The notes below the pieces were generated by a model, which was not told the origin of the DNA, did not search any database, and saw only the letters and a program-made list of their open reading frames with translations. From NCBI GenBank assembly GCA_028274465.1, contig CM051458.1, positions 17,747,566 to 17,811,565 on the forward strand: 64,000 bases of DNA, written 5' to 3'. Shown piece after piece: positions 22,482 through 32,928 of this stretch. Positions within the stretch are counted from its first letter, which is position 1, and each line of letters opens with the position of its first letter. The stretch is from Plantago ovata (taxonomy: Eukaryota > Streptophyta > Magnoliopsida > Lamiales > Plantaginaceae). The position numbers were made by a program, and so were the translations under genes.

Positions 22482-23760
22482 TGATGAATGTGTATTTTAC
22501 ACTTTCATTCGAGTCTTTTTCACCTATTTTAGCTATCATCTATGTTAATTTAGCTATATTTTAATTCATTTTATTAGAATAGTGTCACGTTTCCCTTTAG
22601 ATTTTATTTTACAGGTTTTGGTTGAAATTCGAAGATTTCCGGGCAAATATATTGAAGTTGACAAGGAATTGGTGTTCCAGAAGCCTATTTGGAGTATCTG
22701 AAGGTTTCCGGATAGGATTTGGAGTCTAGGGGCCGAATCTGGAGGTTAGAAGGCTACTAGAAGTCAGAAACCGAGTCCGAAAAGGGGAACAAATCCAAAA
22801 ACGCGTCGAAAACGCTGAATTCCGCGAGAAAAACTCGGGGGCGAACTGCCGCGGTGCTGGGGCGAACCGCCCCTTTGTATTTCGGGGCCTAGATATAGTT
22901 GCTCAGTTTTCTCCGAAAATCATATCTTTCCAGACCTTCTCTCCCACCTTTCTCTATTGTTTTAGGTAGGAACTTCCCGGGGCCTGTCCTGGGAGTTCCG
23001 TAGCTTAGGGGATACTTTTTCATAGCAGTTTGGAGCTCGTAGGATCGCAATCATCCGGAGATTGACAACCTTCGGTAACTTTGTATCTTACAGTTTTATT
23101 CTACTTATTTTATTATACTCTTTCAACATGTTTTCTTCTATGATTTCTGTTGATTGTATGCCTATTATGAGTAGCTAAACTTATCATTGGTGGTAGTATG
23201 TGAATTCTTAGCGAAGGAAGATAATCATGCTAATGGCTATATCGCGCATTATACTCCGTGTCATTGCTTTATTTCGTTGATCAGGCACAACCTAAATTCT
23301 CGTATGTTGTATTAATTATTATGCACAATTGGACACTTGTCAACCATCAGACCAATTATCTTCGTAGTGTTGAATAATTACAGAACACATTAGGACAATA
23401 TGATTGACTTGTCAGACCAAATTATCTTCGTAGTGCTTAATATTTGCAACAGGATACTAGATTGATTCAAAGATCTCTATGCAAGACCGAGGAATTTATG
23501 CATGATTATCGACCCGTTATGCTAAGAAGGACCATACTATCACCAATCTCCATTATCTGCAAGAAACCCCTTTTGCTATCTGTTTGCTGTTTTTATATTC
23601 TAAATTAGATTTGATAAAGCTAGTTATAGTCCTGAGAGAACGACACTCGAGTCATTCTACTGCTACACTACGGTTTTCGTTGTAGTTGTGGATTGCCTTT
23701 GGCTAAATACAAATTTATTTGATTCGTTCGCGTTGGAACACGACACCAGCGCGTTCATCA
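22482..23760 (+). repeat. Element B 3' LTR
   Basis: 1279 bp. It follows the PPT (AGGTTCGGTTTGGGGAG) at about 22463-22479. The palindrome cluster is at 22840-22876. It ends GCGTTCATCA at 23760 and is followed by TSD GTTTG. Confidence 0.93.
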
Positions 23761-25027
23761 GTTTGCCCCACTAACTTTTCAGCCTCAGACAAGAGAGCTC
23801 TTGCCAAGCGTTGCAGGACTTACATATGGGATGATCCGCATCTATTCAAGGAAGGAGCTGATGGGATTCTAAGGAGATGCGTGCCACAAGAAGAGCAACA
23901 AAGTGTGCTGAGCCATTGCCATGAGCTTAATTGTGGAGGACACTACAGTGGGTTGAAAACAGCTCGTAAGGTGCTGCAAGCAGGATTTTTCTGGCCAACA
24001 ATATACAAAGATGCTCGAAGTTTTGTGAAGAATTGCGACCCATGTCAACGAGGTGGTAGTATTGGCAAGAAAGATGAAATGCCCCTTCAAGGGAATCTAG
24101 TGGTAGAACCTTTCGATGTATGGGGAATTGATTTCATGGGACCATTTCCATCAAGTGGAGGCTATGTATACATTCTTGTTGCAGTGGACTATGTGACTAA
24201 ATGGGTAGAAGCAATTCCTACAAAAACAAATGACGGCACAGTGGTTATGAAGTTCTTGAAGGAGGTAATATTCTCAAGATTTGGGTGCCCTAGGACAATC
24301 ATCAGTGATGGAGGGTCACACTTCGTCAATAGAACGTTTGCCTCCCTTCTTAAGAGATACAGTGTCCACCATAGTATCGCTACACCGTATCACCCACAGA
24401 CATCGGGACAAGTCGAAGTCAGCAACCGTCAAATCAAGAAGATCCTGGAGCGAGTAGTGAAGCCTAGTAGGAAAGATTGGGCAGGAAAATTGAATGATGC
24501 ACTTTGGGCATACAGGACTAGCTACAAGACGGTGATCGGAACCACTCCGTACAGACTTGTGTATGGGAAAGCATGTCATCTCCCTGTAGAACTGGAACAC
24601 AAGGCATATTGGGCTATAAAGGCACTCAATCTTGATATGGGAAAAGCTGGCGAGGAACGATTGTTGCAACTAGATGAGCTCGATGAATTACGACTAGGTG
24701 CTTACGAAAATGCCAAAATCTACAAGGAATGTACTAAGAAGTATCATGATCGTGGTATAGTACGTAAGGAATTGATTCTTAGACAAAAATCTTTGTTATT
24801 TAATTCTCGCCCTTCGAGTATTTCCTGGAAAGCTCCGTACTCGTTGGAATGGACCGTACGAAATTATCGAAGTTGCTCCCCATGGAGCTGTAAAACTCTT
24901 TGATCCAAAGACGGGCAATACCTTCAAGGTGAATGGCCAGCGAGTGAATCCATATTTCGAGATATCTAGTGATCAAAGGGAGGTTGATCACCTTGAGCTT
25001 ACCCTTACCGCCTCCACTGAAGGTTAG
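23761..25027 (+). pseudogene. Element O pol: integrase, with one frameshift
   Basis: Resumes the O polyprotein after element B. The N-terminal HHCC zinc finger (H in [13 protein letters not shown] in NCDPCQ) is followed by the DDE core: [19 protein letters not shown] and the glutamate in [11 protein letters not shown], then the [18 protein letters not shown] region typical of plant gypsy integrases. A 1-base insertion near 24812 (in a CGCCCTT run) shifts the frame and stops it at 24903. The other frame continues coherently ([18 protein letters not shown], then FKVNGQRVNPYF) to TAG 25025-25027. Bases 23719-23760 that extend the open frame to the left are B LTR and not part of the gene. Confidence 0.88.
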
Positions 25028-26460
25028 TTTGTTTTCTCACGAGTTTGATTGAGTATTATAGGTCATTTATACAAGCATTAGCTCTCACCTTGAATCCAGT
25101 TTCGACGTTCGGGACGAGCGACGACGTTCAGGTTTGGGGAGGAGGTTATCGCTGGTTATCTCTATACTTATCTTGCTTATGATAAACTCGTGAAATTATT
25201 TGCATTTGCACGTTTACCGCTTTCTTAGTTTTTAGGTTGCATTCACTACATTCATCATAGGATAGTCTTGCATGTTTTATATGGAGTTTATTGCCGAATT
25301 TTTTGAACTTTTTTATTGGATAGATTAACTAACTATGCCATTAATCATATGCTTCATCTCTATGAATTTGTTTGAGGTTTTTTTCGCTTGGCTTGTCACA
25401 TTTATGTATTGCACTTAGTTAAGCTTGGTAGTCTCGACATCACTTAGTGGTGTTTTCTCTACTGCGGTTCACGAAGGCCTTTATAATAGGATGATGCATG
25501 TTAGGGTCTTATGGTTGTTTTCCCGAGTAATTATGTACCTAAGAGGCAACAAGTCTTCACCATGCTTCGAGATTGCTAAATGCCTAGGAAGGAGGTAGTG
25601 TGAGGTTGTGTGATCTTTTGTTTATAACCTATTCTTCCGAATAGGTTTGGGGAGGGGGTTTCACCATCATTAGACTTGTTTTTCGTTTTTCATTTCCGTG
25701 TTGTGAGTTTATTTTTCATTTCCCGTAAATTTTGTACTCCAACCTATTCTTTCGAATAGGTTTGGGGAAGTCGTGAGTCATTTTGTTTCTCTTTTCGTTG
25801 TGCTACTGCTGGCTAAAAAAAAAAAAAAAAAAAGAAAGAGAAATTTCCAGGAAAAAAGAAAAAAAAAGAAGAAAAAAAGGAAACTCAAAAAAAGAAAAGA
25901 CCCCAAAAAAGCAGAGAAGGGTCCAAAAAGAAAGCCACATAGCAGTTTAGCAAAGTGTTGTGTCTCATTTTCCAATTCTTGTAATGTTCGTAATCGTGTT
26001 GTAATTTTCTATTTTTTGTCTTTTGTTTTTGAGTCATCTGTTCTAGACTACCCTCGTCCTGCCATTAAGGAAGTGGTGAATAGCTTAAGGCTTTGCTTGA
26101 GAGATGGGTAGAATAGGGGAGTGTTATCTTTTATAGGGATCCCTCCTCCGTTTGATGAGAGCCAGTATTGGTTCGACCTCTTTTGAGGAAAAGTCTTAAC
26201 TTGGTGAACAGCAGAAAGTCCTCAGTTTCATAGGCACGGGGTAACCATTCGTATCTTAACATGTTTCATTACGTCGTCACTGACTAGGTCCAGTTAGAGA
26301 ATGTTACGAGGGACTATCTGTCTTGACATAAGTGCTTATGTGGATGTGTATGAGTCAATCGAGGCATTCTTCAACCTATATTCATGTTTTGATTTATATG
26401 GTTTATGTTCATACGTTTTTTGATAGATTCAGTAGATTAGTTCATTTTATTTGGCATGAG
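25028..26460 (+). other. Element O 3' UTR
   Basis: Non-coding and closely similar to 21225-22425 of element B. Paired hairpins lie at 25628-25645 and 25743-25760, each followed by GTTTGGGGA-type G-rich sequence, and there is a purine tract at 25815-25930. At 26460 the UTR stops abruptly (GGCATGAG). Compared with B, about 100 bp carrying the PPT and the first 19 bases of the LTR are missing, joined at a 2-base overlap (AC). Lysine-rich frames in the purine tract are not genes. Confidence 0.75.
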
Positions 26461-27753
26461 ACACTTTCATTCGAGTCTTTTTCACCTATTTTAGCTATCC
26501 TCTATGTTAATTTAGCTATATTTTAGTGCATTTCATTAGAATAGTGTCACGTTTCCCTTTAGTTTTTATTTTTTACAGGTTTTGGTTAAAAACGAGGATT
26601 TCCGGGCAAATATATTGAAGTAGACAAGGAATTGGTGTTCCAGAAGCCTAATTGGAGTATCTGAAGGTTTCCGGATAGGATTTGAAGTCTAGGGGTCGAA
26701 TCTGGAGGTTAGAAGGCCACTAGAAGTCAGAAACCGAGTGCGAAAAGGGGAAAGAAATCCAAAAACGCGTCGAAAACGCGTAAATTCGCGAAAAATACTC
26801 CCGAGCGAATCGCCCGAGATGTGGGGCGAATCGCCCCACACCAGGCGAGTCGCCCGGTGTGTGGGGCGAATCGCCCCACACAATTCGAACACTATATATA
26901 GTTGCTCAGTTTTTCTCCGTTTTCATACTTTTCCGGACCTTCTATCTCACCTTTCTCTGTAGTTTTAGGTAGGACCTTCCCAGAGCCTGTTCTGGGGGTT
27001 CATAGCTTAGGAGACACTTTTTCATAGCAGTTTGGAGCTTGTAAGATCGCGATTCTTCGGAGACTGACAACCTTCATTAATATTGTATCTTACAGTTTTT
27101 CTACTTATTTTTATATATCTTTCAACATGTTTTCTTCTATGATTTCTGTTGATTACATGGCAACTATGAGTAGCTAAACTTATCGTTGGTGGTAGTATGT
27201 GAATTCTTAGCGAAGGGTTGATAATTATGCTAATGGCTATATCGCGCATTATACTCCGTGTTATTGCTTTATTTCTTTGATCTAGCAAAATCTATATCTT
27301 CGTATTGTTGATTAATTATTGCGCACAATTGGACAATTCATTGACCTATCGGAATCTATATCTTCGTAGTGTTGAATAATTACGGAACACAATTGGACAA
27401 TTATTTGGTCTTCGAAAATCTATATCTTCGTAGTGTTTGATAATTACAATAGGACAACTCATAGATCAAAGATCTCCATGCAAAACCGAGGAATTTACGC
27501 ATGATTATCAACCTGTTATGCTTTGAAGGACCATACTATCACCAATCTCCATTATCTGTTAGAAAAACCTTTGCTATACCGTCTGCTGTTTTTATATTCT
27601 TTAATTAAATTAGATAAAGCTAGTTATAGTCCTTAGAGATCGACACTCGAGGTTATTCTACTGCTACACTACAGTTTTCGTTGTAGTTGTGAATTGCCTT
27701 TGGCTAAATAACAAATTTATTTGACCGCGTTGGAACACGACACCAGCGCGTTC
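26461..27753 (+). repeat. Element O 3' LTR, truncated at both ends
   Basis: Starts at ACACTTTCATTCGAG (LTR base about 20) and ends at GCGCGTTC, lacking the terminal ATCA. In between it follows the B LTR, with an extended palindrome cluster at 26803-26882 (GGGGCGAATCGCCCC twice, GGCGAGTCGCC and others) upstream of TATATATA at about 26892. The right end is fused to element C, so O has no right-hand TSD. Confidence 0.82.
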
Positions 27754-29839
27754 GGCAAGTGAACAAACGCAGCAAGGCCAAAAAAGCTTATGGGGTGAGA
27801 ATCAATGGAATGTACTTGATGATCATAAATGGCTTGCAACGTATGTTGCTTGCCATCTACCTCAATGGTGCAAGATCCCCTGTAAGTGTCGATCACAGAT
27901 CGCACCTTGGTCAAGAAAGCTCTTCCTAAAAGAACCACATCATTCATCCCACACTGCGATGCCGGCATCACCACGAAACTGGTGTAAACAGAAGTGCCAC
28001 CAATCCTCATTAGCACATTTCGAACAACACCTTCGGCCTCACAAAGGATCCATCCGCCAGTTGCACAATGGCCTTGTGCTTCTCTAGCTCTCCTAGACCA
28101 CTCTTCTCACACAGATTCATTGGGAGCACATTAGAGAATGCTCCCGTATCTAGTGTAGCACGAACATCATCGAGACCACCTATCCCAACCTTAACATCAA
28201 AGCTCAAGGATTAGTTCGGGATCTTCATTCTCCTCATCACTCACATCATATTCCAGGTCTTTATCTTCCTCCTTGGCCAATGGGGACTCACCTTGTGTAC
28301 AACACTTGCACTAAGCAACCTTCTTTATGGTGATCTCCACAGGAAGGTCTCCTACCAAGGTTATCGACATCGACTTCTCCGTGTTACTGGGCAACTTCCC
28401 TAGCTCCCTACTTGCTCCACGGTCGATCAGCTCTTGCATCTATTGGTGAGCAAGCCTAGTACTTGCCTCCAATTGATCAAGCCTACCCCTCGTCTTCTCT
28501 GAGTCTTCCTCACACCTCTTCATAAACCCTTGAGTATTATCAACCATCTTCTGTAAAGTTTCCAAGAGAGCAACTGACTTGGACTTAGGTGCTTCGGTTC
28601 TAGGAGTAGAGTTTTCACAATGATCATTACCGTAGTTGAGATTACTACGATCTTGGTTAGGTCCATACGTTTGGTTAGGAGGTGCATAACCTTGGTTGCT
28701 TCGGAACCCCTTCTTCCAATATCCACCACGCGGATTCCTACCATCTTGCCTATAGCTAGCCTCCCCAAATTCTGCAGCAAACACCTCTTCTTCTCCTGCT
28801 TCTACCCAATAAACACCATTGTTTGCTAGTTCATACCTACACATATGAGCCCCATGCCCATAGTTCTTGCATACCTGCAAACCTTATTGGAAAGAGCCTG
28901 TCCCATCGAACTTTTAAGAGCCTGCCTCATCTCATGGGCGAAGCCATCAAACCTATCCCCAGTCACACCACTCAACTGAACCTCGGGTTTTGCTGGAACT
29001 TCAGTTCCACGCCTCGTGTTCATGCCCCTTAGATCCTTGAACTGAGATCCCTTCGCGAGCCTTTCAAAACACGCCCACACATCTTCAGCGGTCTCCTCCC
29101 AAATATTTCCACGGCACTGGAAATCCACCACCTGTTGGCTCTCAGATGTGAGCCCATTGTAGAAGTGCTGGACAAGATCAGAAAGTTCCATCCCATGGTG
29201 TGGGCACTTGTTCATGAGGTCTTTGAACCTCTCGAGAGCAGTGTTGATGGTTTCATCATAGTCTTGCTTGAAACCACTGATTTGCGCCTTTAGCGCGGTA
29301 GTCAAAGTATGGGGAAAATATTTCTCCATAAAAGCAGAAAACACCTTAGCCTAGGTGTCGAGTGAATCAGCCTCTAGAGAGCCTAACCATGCTTTTGCTT
29401 TATCACCAAGCCCCATAGCAAAAACCTTCATCCTCAGCTCATCATCCGTAATCCCTGCTCCAGGCCTTGGGAGATTGTTAATGAAATCCTCAATGTCATT
29501 CAAGAATCCCATAACATCCTCCCTAGCCAACCCGTAGAACTTCGGAAGTTGCTGGAACATGTGATTCTTAATCTCCAAATCACGAGTTGCAGCAGAAAGA
29601 ACAATAGCCGGACCTCTCATCCGTTCCTGGTTTGGTTGAACCCATGATTTCAGAAGTGGGCGAGCCATCACAAAACCTTCCCAAGAATCAGGTTGCTTAA
29701 AAATCTCCTGCAGAGAATCAGAAAAATCTTTCTCCACTACTTCAGCTCTAGCACTATCTCGCTCCCTTTGATGATATACCCTATCAATCTCCGCAATAGG
29801 TTCAACAAGAGGAATTCCACTAGATCTCGTGCTCTGCAT
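27754..29839 (-). pseudogene. Element C gag-protease, heavily mutated
   Basis: Colinear with the intact B ORF from ATG 29839 (MQSTRSSGIPLVEPIAEID) down to the fusion point. Visible lesions: TGG to TAG at about 29353 (after SLDT), a frameshift just before the zinc knuckle near 28880 (KVC / QVCKNYGHGAHMC), an AAG to TAG stop near 28440, further stops around 28200-28330 and a frameshift near 28020. The protease motif LDTGAFSNVLP is preserved. It is more decayed than A, so probably older. Confidence 0.85.
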
Positions 29840-29952
29840 AAACTACCTGAAATGAATCAAGTGAGTATCAAGGGGAAACAAACTAAACTACTAATTTCTA
29901 GAAATTGAATACTGAAAATATAAATGAGCTAAAGAGTAAAAAGGAATTAAAG

Positions 29953-29970
29953 TCCCCGGCAACAGCGCCA
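29953..29970 (-). promoter_or_regulatory. Element C primer-binding site (tRNA-Asp, one mismatch)
   Basis: On the minus strand, TGGCGCTGTTGCCGGGGA: identical to the A/B/D site except one G-to-A change read on the plus strand (CAACAGCGCC). It lies 3 bases from the LTR. Confidence 0.8.
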
Positions 29971-29973
29971 ATT

Positions 29974-30539
29974 TGATGAACGAGATTGTCAGACTCGAAC
30001 AATCAAATAAATTTGTTTAAAAGCCAAAGGGCAACTCACAACTACACAAAACACGTAGTGCAGAGGTAAGATGACCTCGAGTGTCGGTCTTTTGGGACTT
30101 AACTAGCTTTAACTAAATAACCATTATAATTTCAGAAAACAAATTTGACTTAGCTTACTTCACAATATAAATTGAGAGCTGGTGATAGTATGCTCATTCT
30201 AAGCATCGGGTTCTAATTATGCATGAAAGTGCAACGCGTACTGCTTTAAAAGTAATTCGAATTAACAAACACCAAAAGACAAATTTGTAGACGTGTATTT
30301 TGAAAGCTTCCTATCTATAATAATACTTGGCTAACGTTGTCAGGCTTAGTTCAATGCAGTACTTGATAATTATAATTATTGAATCGATGATCTTGAATTA
30401 TCCTAGTGTTTCTAACACTTTCATACGAAGATATTTGGCTTAGTCGGATCAAAGAATCGAATAAAACAATTATACAAGTAAAAGACTCAGAAACTCAATC
30501 ATGCACAATATGAACCGTAGCTACGAATTTATATACTAT
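29974..30539 (-). repeat. Element C 5' LTR, inner part
   Basis: 566 bp from the LTR end (TGATGAACGAG on the plus strand) to the insertion point of element D. The last five bases, ACTAT (30535-30539), are the TSD repeated at 58141-58145, after which the same LTR continues. Confidence 0.85.
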
Positions 30540-31732
30540 TGATGAACGTGTATTTTACACTTTCATTTGAGTCTTTTTCACCTATTTTAGCTATCCTCTA
30601 TGTTAATTTAGCTTTATTTTAGTGCATTTTATTAGAATAGCGTCACGTTTCCCTTTAGTTTGTATTTTACAGGTTTTGAGTGAAAAACGAGGATTTTCGG
30701 ACAATTATATTAAAGTAGACAAGGAATTGGTGTTCCGAAGGCCTAATTGGAGTATCTAGAAGATTCCGGATAGGATTTGAAGTCTAGGGGTCGAGTCTGA
30801 AGGCTAAAAGGTCACTAGAAGGCAAAAACTGAGTCCGAAAAGGAAAAGAAATCCAACAACGCGTCGAAAACGCATTTCTGGCCGACAGAAGGTCCCGGGC
30901 GAGTCGCCCGGGACGTGGGGCGAATCGCCCCACACCAGGCGAATCGCCCGGTGTGTAGGGCCACTCGCCCCACACCTGCCGAATGCCTATATATAGTTGC
31001 TCAGTTTTCTCCGTTTTTCATACTTTTCCAGACCTTTTCTCTCACCTTTCTCAGTAGTTTTAGGTAGGAATTCTCCAGAGCCTGTTCTGGGGGTTCTTAG
31101 CTTAGGAGATACTTTTTCTTAGCGTTTAGGAGCTTGTAAGATCGCGATTCTTCGGAGATTGACAACCTTCGGTAACATTGTATCTTACAGTTTTTCTATT
31201 TATATTTATATATCTTTCATCATGTCTTCATTCATTCGTGGTATGATTTCTAATGATTGCATGACATCTATGAGTAGCTAAACTTCTCGTTGGTGATAGT
31301 ATGTGATTTCTCAGCGAAGGGTTAATAATTATGCTAATGGCTATATCGCGCATTATACTTTGAATTATTGCTTTATTTCTTTGATCTATCTAAATCTCTA
31401 TCTTCGTAGTGTTGAATAATTACGGAACACAACTGGTTCATTGATCAAAGATCTCTATGCAAAACCGGGGAATTTATGCATGATTATTAACTTGCTATGC
31501 TTTGAATGACCATACTATCACCAATCTCCATTATCTGTTAAGAAAAACCTTTGCTAAGTCGTCTCTTGATTTTATATTCTTAAGTTAGATTAGATAAAGC
31601 TAGTTATAGTCCTTAGAGATCGACACTCGAGGTTATTCTACTGCTACACTACGATTTTCGTTGTAGTTGTGAATTTCCTTTGGCTAAATACAAATTTATT
31701 TGATTAATTGAGTCTGACAAACCGGTTCATCA
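30540..31732 (+). repeat. Element D 5' LTR
   Basis: 1193 bp, TGATGAACGTG...CCGGTTCATCA. The palindrome cluster lies at 30896-30976 (GGGCGAGTCGCCC, GGGGCGAATCGCCCC, GGCGAATCGCC, then a damaged GGGCCACTCGCCCC), followed by the TATA box TATATATA at about 30990. Confidence 0.92.
30896..30998 (+). promoter_or_regulatory. Element D promoter: palindrome cluster and TATA box
   Basis: Four consecutive GC palindromes of the GCG-NNN-CGC type, interleaved with CACACC/GGTGTG inverted repeats, end about 15 bases before a TATATATA box. This is the U3 promoter region of the LTR. The tandem units of this element carry the first three palindromes but stop before the TATA box. Confidence 0.7.
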
Positions 31733-31735
31733 AAT

Positions 31736-31753
31736 TGGCGCCGTTGCCGGGGA
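31736..31753 (+). promoter_or_regulatory. Element D primer-binding site (tRNA-Asp)
   Basis: TGGCGCCGTTGCCGGGGA, 3 bases after the LTR. The leader 31754-32062 is T-rich, with no supported gene. Confidence 0.9.
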
Positions 31754-32062
31754 CTATACTCCTTTTTTCTGTTTAGCTTATTTATAATTTCAGCATTCAA
31801 CTCCCTACAGAAGAATAGGCTCTGGGGGTTTGCTCTCAGAAAATCTCACTTTCTTACCCTGTTTCTTTCCCCCTATCTTTTTCAGAAAATTCATCTAATC
31901 TGATCTCGGTTACCTTGCGTGCTTGTGCTCTCGAAAGTTCTTGATTACATTGTGTTTGTTTGCACTCTTTGCATTTTTCTTTGCAAACTTTTGTTTTTCT
32001 TTTGTGGATTCTGCTCCTTGGTTTCTTGTTTCCTCGTGTGCAGAAACTAGTCATAAGAAAGG

Positions 32063-32860
32063 ATGAGTCAACCTCCGTTGCCCCGGTATGTGATGCCTCG
32101 AGGGCCTTGCATAACATTGGATGATGATTGCAGGAATTATGACTTTGATCCTTCGTACTACTCCATTCTCTCCACGTTTTCAATGGGTGATGATCCAAGA
32201 GGGTTCTTAGACACATACGAGGAAGGACTGTTGAGGATACCTCGTGAGAATGAGGAGGGGGTTATTTTATCACATGAGCAACTTTGTATGAGAGGATTTA
32301 TGGGAGCCTTGAAAGGGTACGCTAGAAGATGGCTCAGAATCCCGCCAGAGAAATCGTTGCTTACTTGGGGTGAAGTAACCAGCAAGTTTCTGGAACATTG
32401 GGATAAGGACTCACCTCCCGGGTCAAGGGCATGGACGTCTCGCTTTAGTAGTCAGCCACCAGAAATCGACATTGCCGACGAAGAGGAATGTGGAGAAGAA
32501 TCCATTAATGAAGTCTCCTCAGTGCTTAGCTTGGATTCCACGTCCTTACTTGCGGATGTCGAGGTTGTTGGTCAAGAGGAAGTCGTGGAGGAAGTGATAA
32601 CTGAATCCATTGCTTCACTTGAGTCAGAAGGTGATAGCGTGAGTTGTGTTGAGGTCGAGGAGCCAATCCCTGAAGATTTTGGTGTCTTTGAATCAATTGC
32701 GGCAGATACTCTTGATCTTGACTTCTACGTCCTGGTCCATGCACCCACCTATGAGTCCCAAAGGAGTTTTGATCCTATTTATTCTTTTTATTTTCCATCT
32801 GATTCCCTTAGTTATTTTTTAGATTTTGTTTTTCTTGGTTTTGTTAATTTTACTTTTTAG
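32063..32860 (+). CDS. Element D short Gag-like protein (265 aa)
   Basis: The ORF starts at ATG 32063. Residues about 30-115 look like the N-terminal part of a retrotransposon capsid domain (FSMGDDPRGFLDTYEEGL, then FMGALKGYARRWLRIPPEKS and LTWGEVTSKFLEHW). It is then replaced by a strongly acidic, low-complexity tail (many Glu/Val/Ser) and an aromatic, hydrophobic C-terminus (about residues 235-265, rich in Phe/Tyr/Leu) that could be a membrane segment. It lacks a zinc knuckle and protease. It is open throughout, but may be a truncated Gag rather than a working one. It is only distantly related to the A/B/C Gag. Confidence 0.62.
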   Translation: MSQPPLPRYVMPRGPCITLDDDCRNYDFDPSYYSILSTFSMGDDPRGFLDTYEEGLLRIPRENEEGVILSHEQLCMRGFMGALKGYARRWLRIPPEKSLLTWGEVTSKFLEHWDKDSPPGSRAWTSRFSSQPPEIDIADEEECGEESINEVSSVLSLDSTSLLADVEVVGQEEVVEEVITESIASLESEGDSVSCVEVEEPIPEDFGVFESIAADTLDLDFYVLVHAPTYESQRSFDPIYSFYFPSDSLSYFLDFVFLGFVNFTF

Positions 32861-32928
32861 GGAATCGTGGACTTGCTTGAGCAGATACTGGAGAGGAGAC
32901 AAGGATGGTTCCCAAGATGCAAGGAGTA
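32861..32928 (+). other. Element D junction between gag and the repeat array
   Basis: A short stretch between the gag stop and the start of the first repeat unit. It may be residual gag or ORF2 sequence; no frame is supported. Confidence 0.4.

Larger units (their letters stand above)
15508..23760 (+). mobile_element. Element B: non-autonomous Athila-like LTR retrotransposon with intact gag-pro
   Basis: A full-length element of 8253 bp with LTRs 15508-16787 and 22482-23760 and TSD GTTTG (15503-15507, 23761-23765), inserted in the pol of O. It has a tRNA-Asp primer-binding site and a PPT. The only long ORF is the 717-codon gag-protease. No RT, RNase H or integrase is found in the remaining 3.4 kb, so it depends on another element for replication. 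It is the best preserved member of the A/B/C lineage here. Confidence 0.93.
1613..27753 (+). mobile_element. Element O: Athila-type Ty3/gypsy retrotransposon, in pieces
   Basis: O is the pol-bearing element of the left half. Its pieces are 1613-3500, 12456-12469, 13870-15507, 23766-26460 (internal) and 26461-27753 (3' LTR). They read through once element A (TSD CCTAG), the solo LTR (TSD GAAAC) and element B (TSD GTTTG) are removed. Order is gag, protease, RT, RNase H, integrase, 3' UTR, LTR. RT and integrase motifs and the PR-RT linker resemble the plant Athila clade. Its 5' LTR lies left of the window beyond the CACTA. The coding region has at least two frameshifts, so O is dead as it stands. 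Its LTR and 3' UTR are clearly related to those of A, B, D and E. Confidence 0.88.

Noticed and set aside
23719..23760. N-terminal extension of the integrase frame
   Set aside because: This is the end of the 3' LTR of element B; the integrase segment starts after it.
25773..26111. Lysine-rich ORF (and similar ones at 33722-34006, 35806-36123, 37835-38119, 39892-40176, 56267-56552)
   Set aside because: They are translations of the 3' UTR purine tract, repeated in every element and without codon structure.
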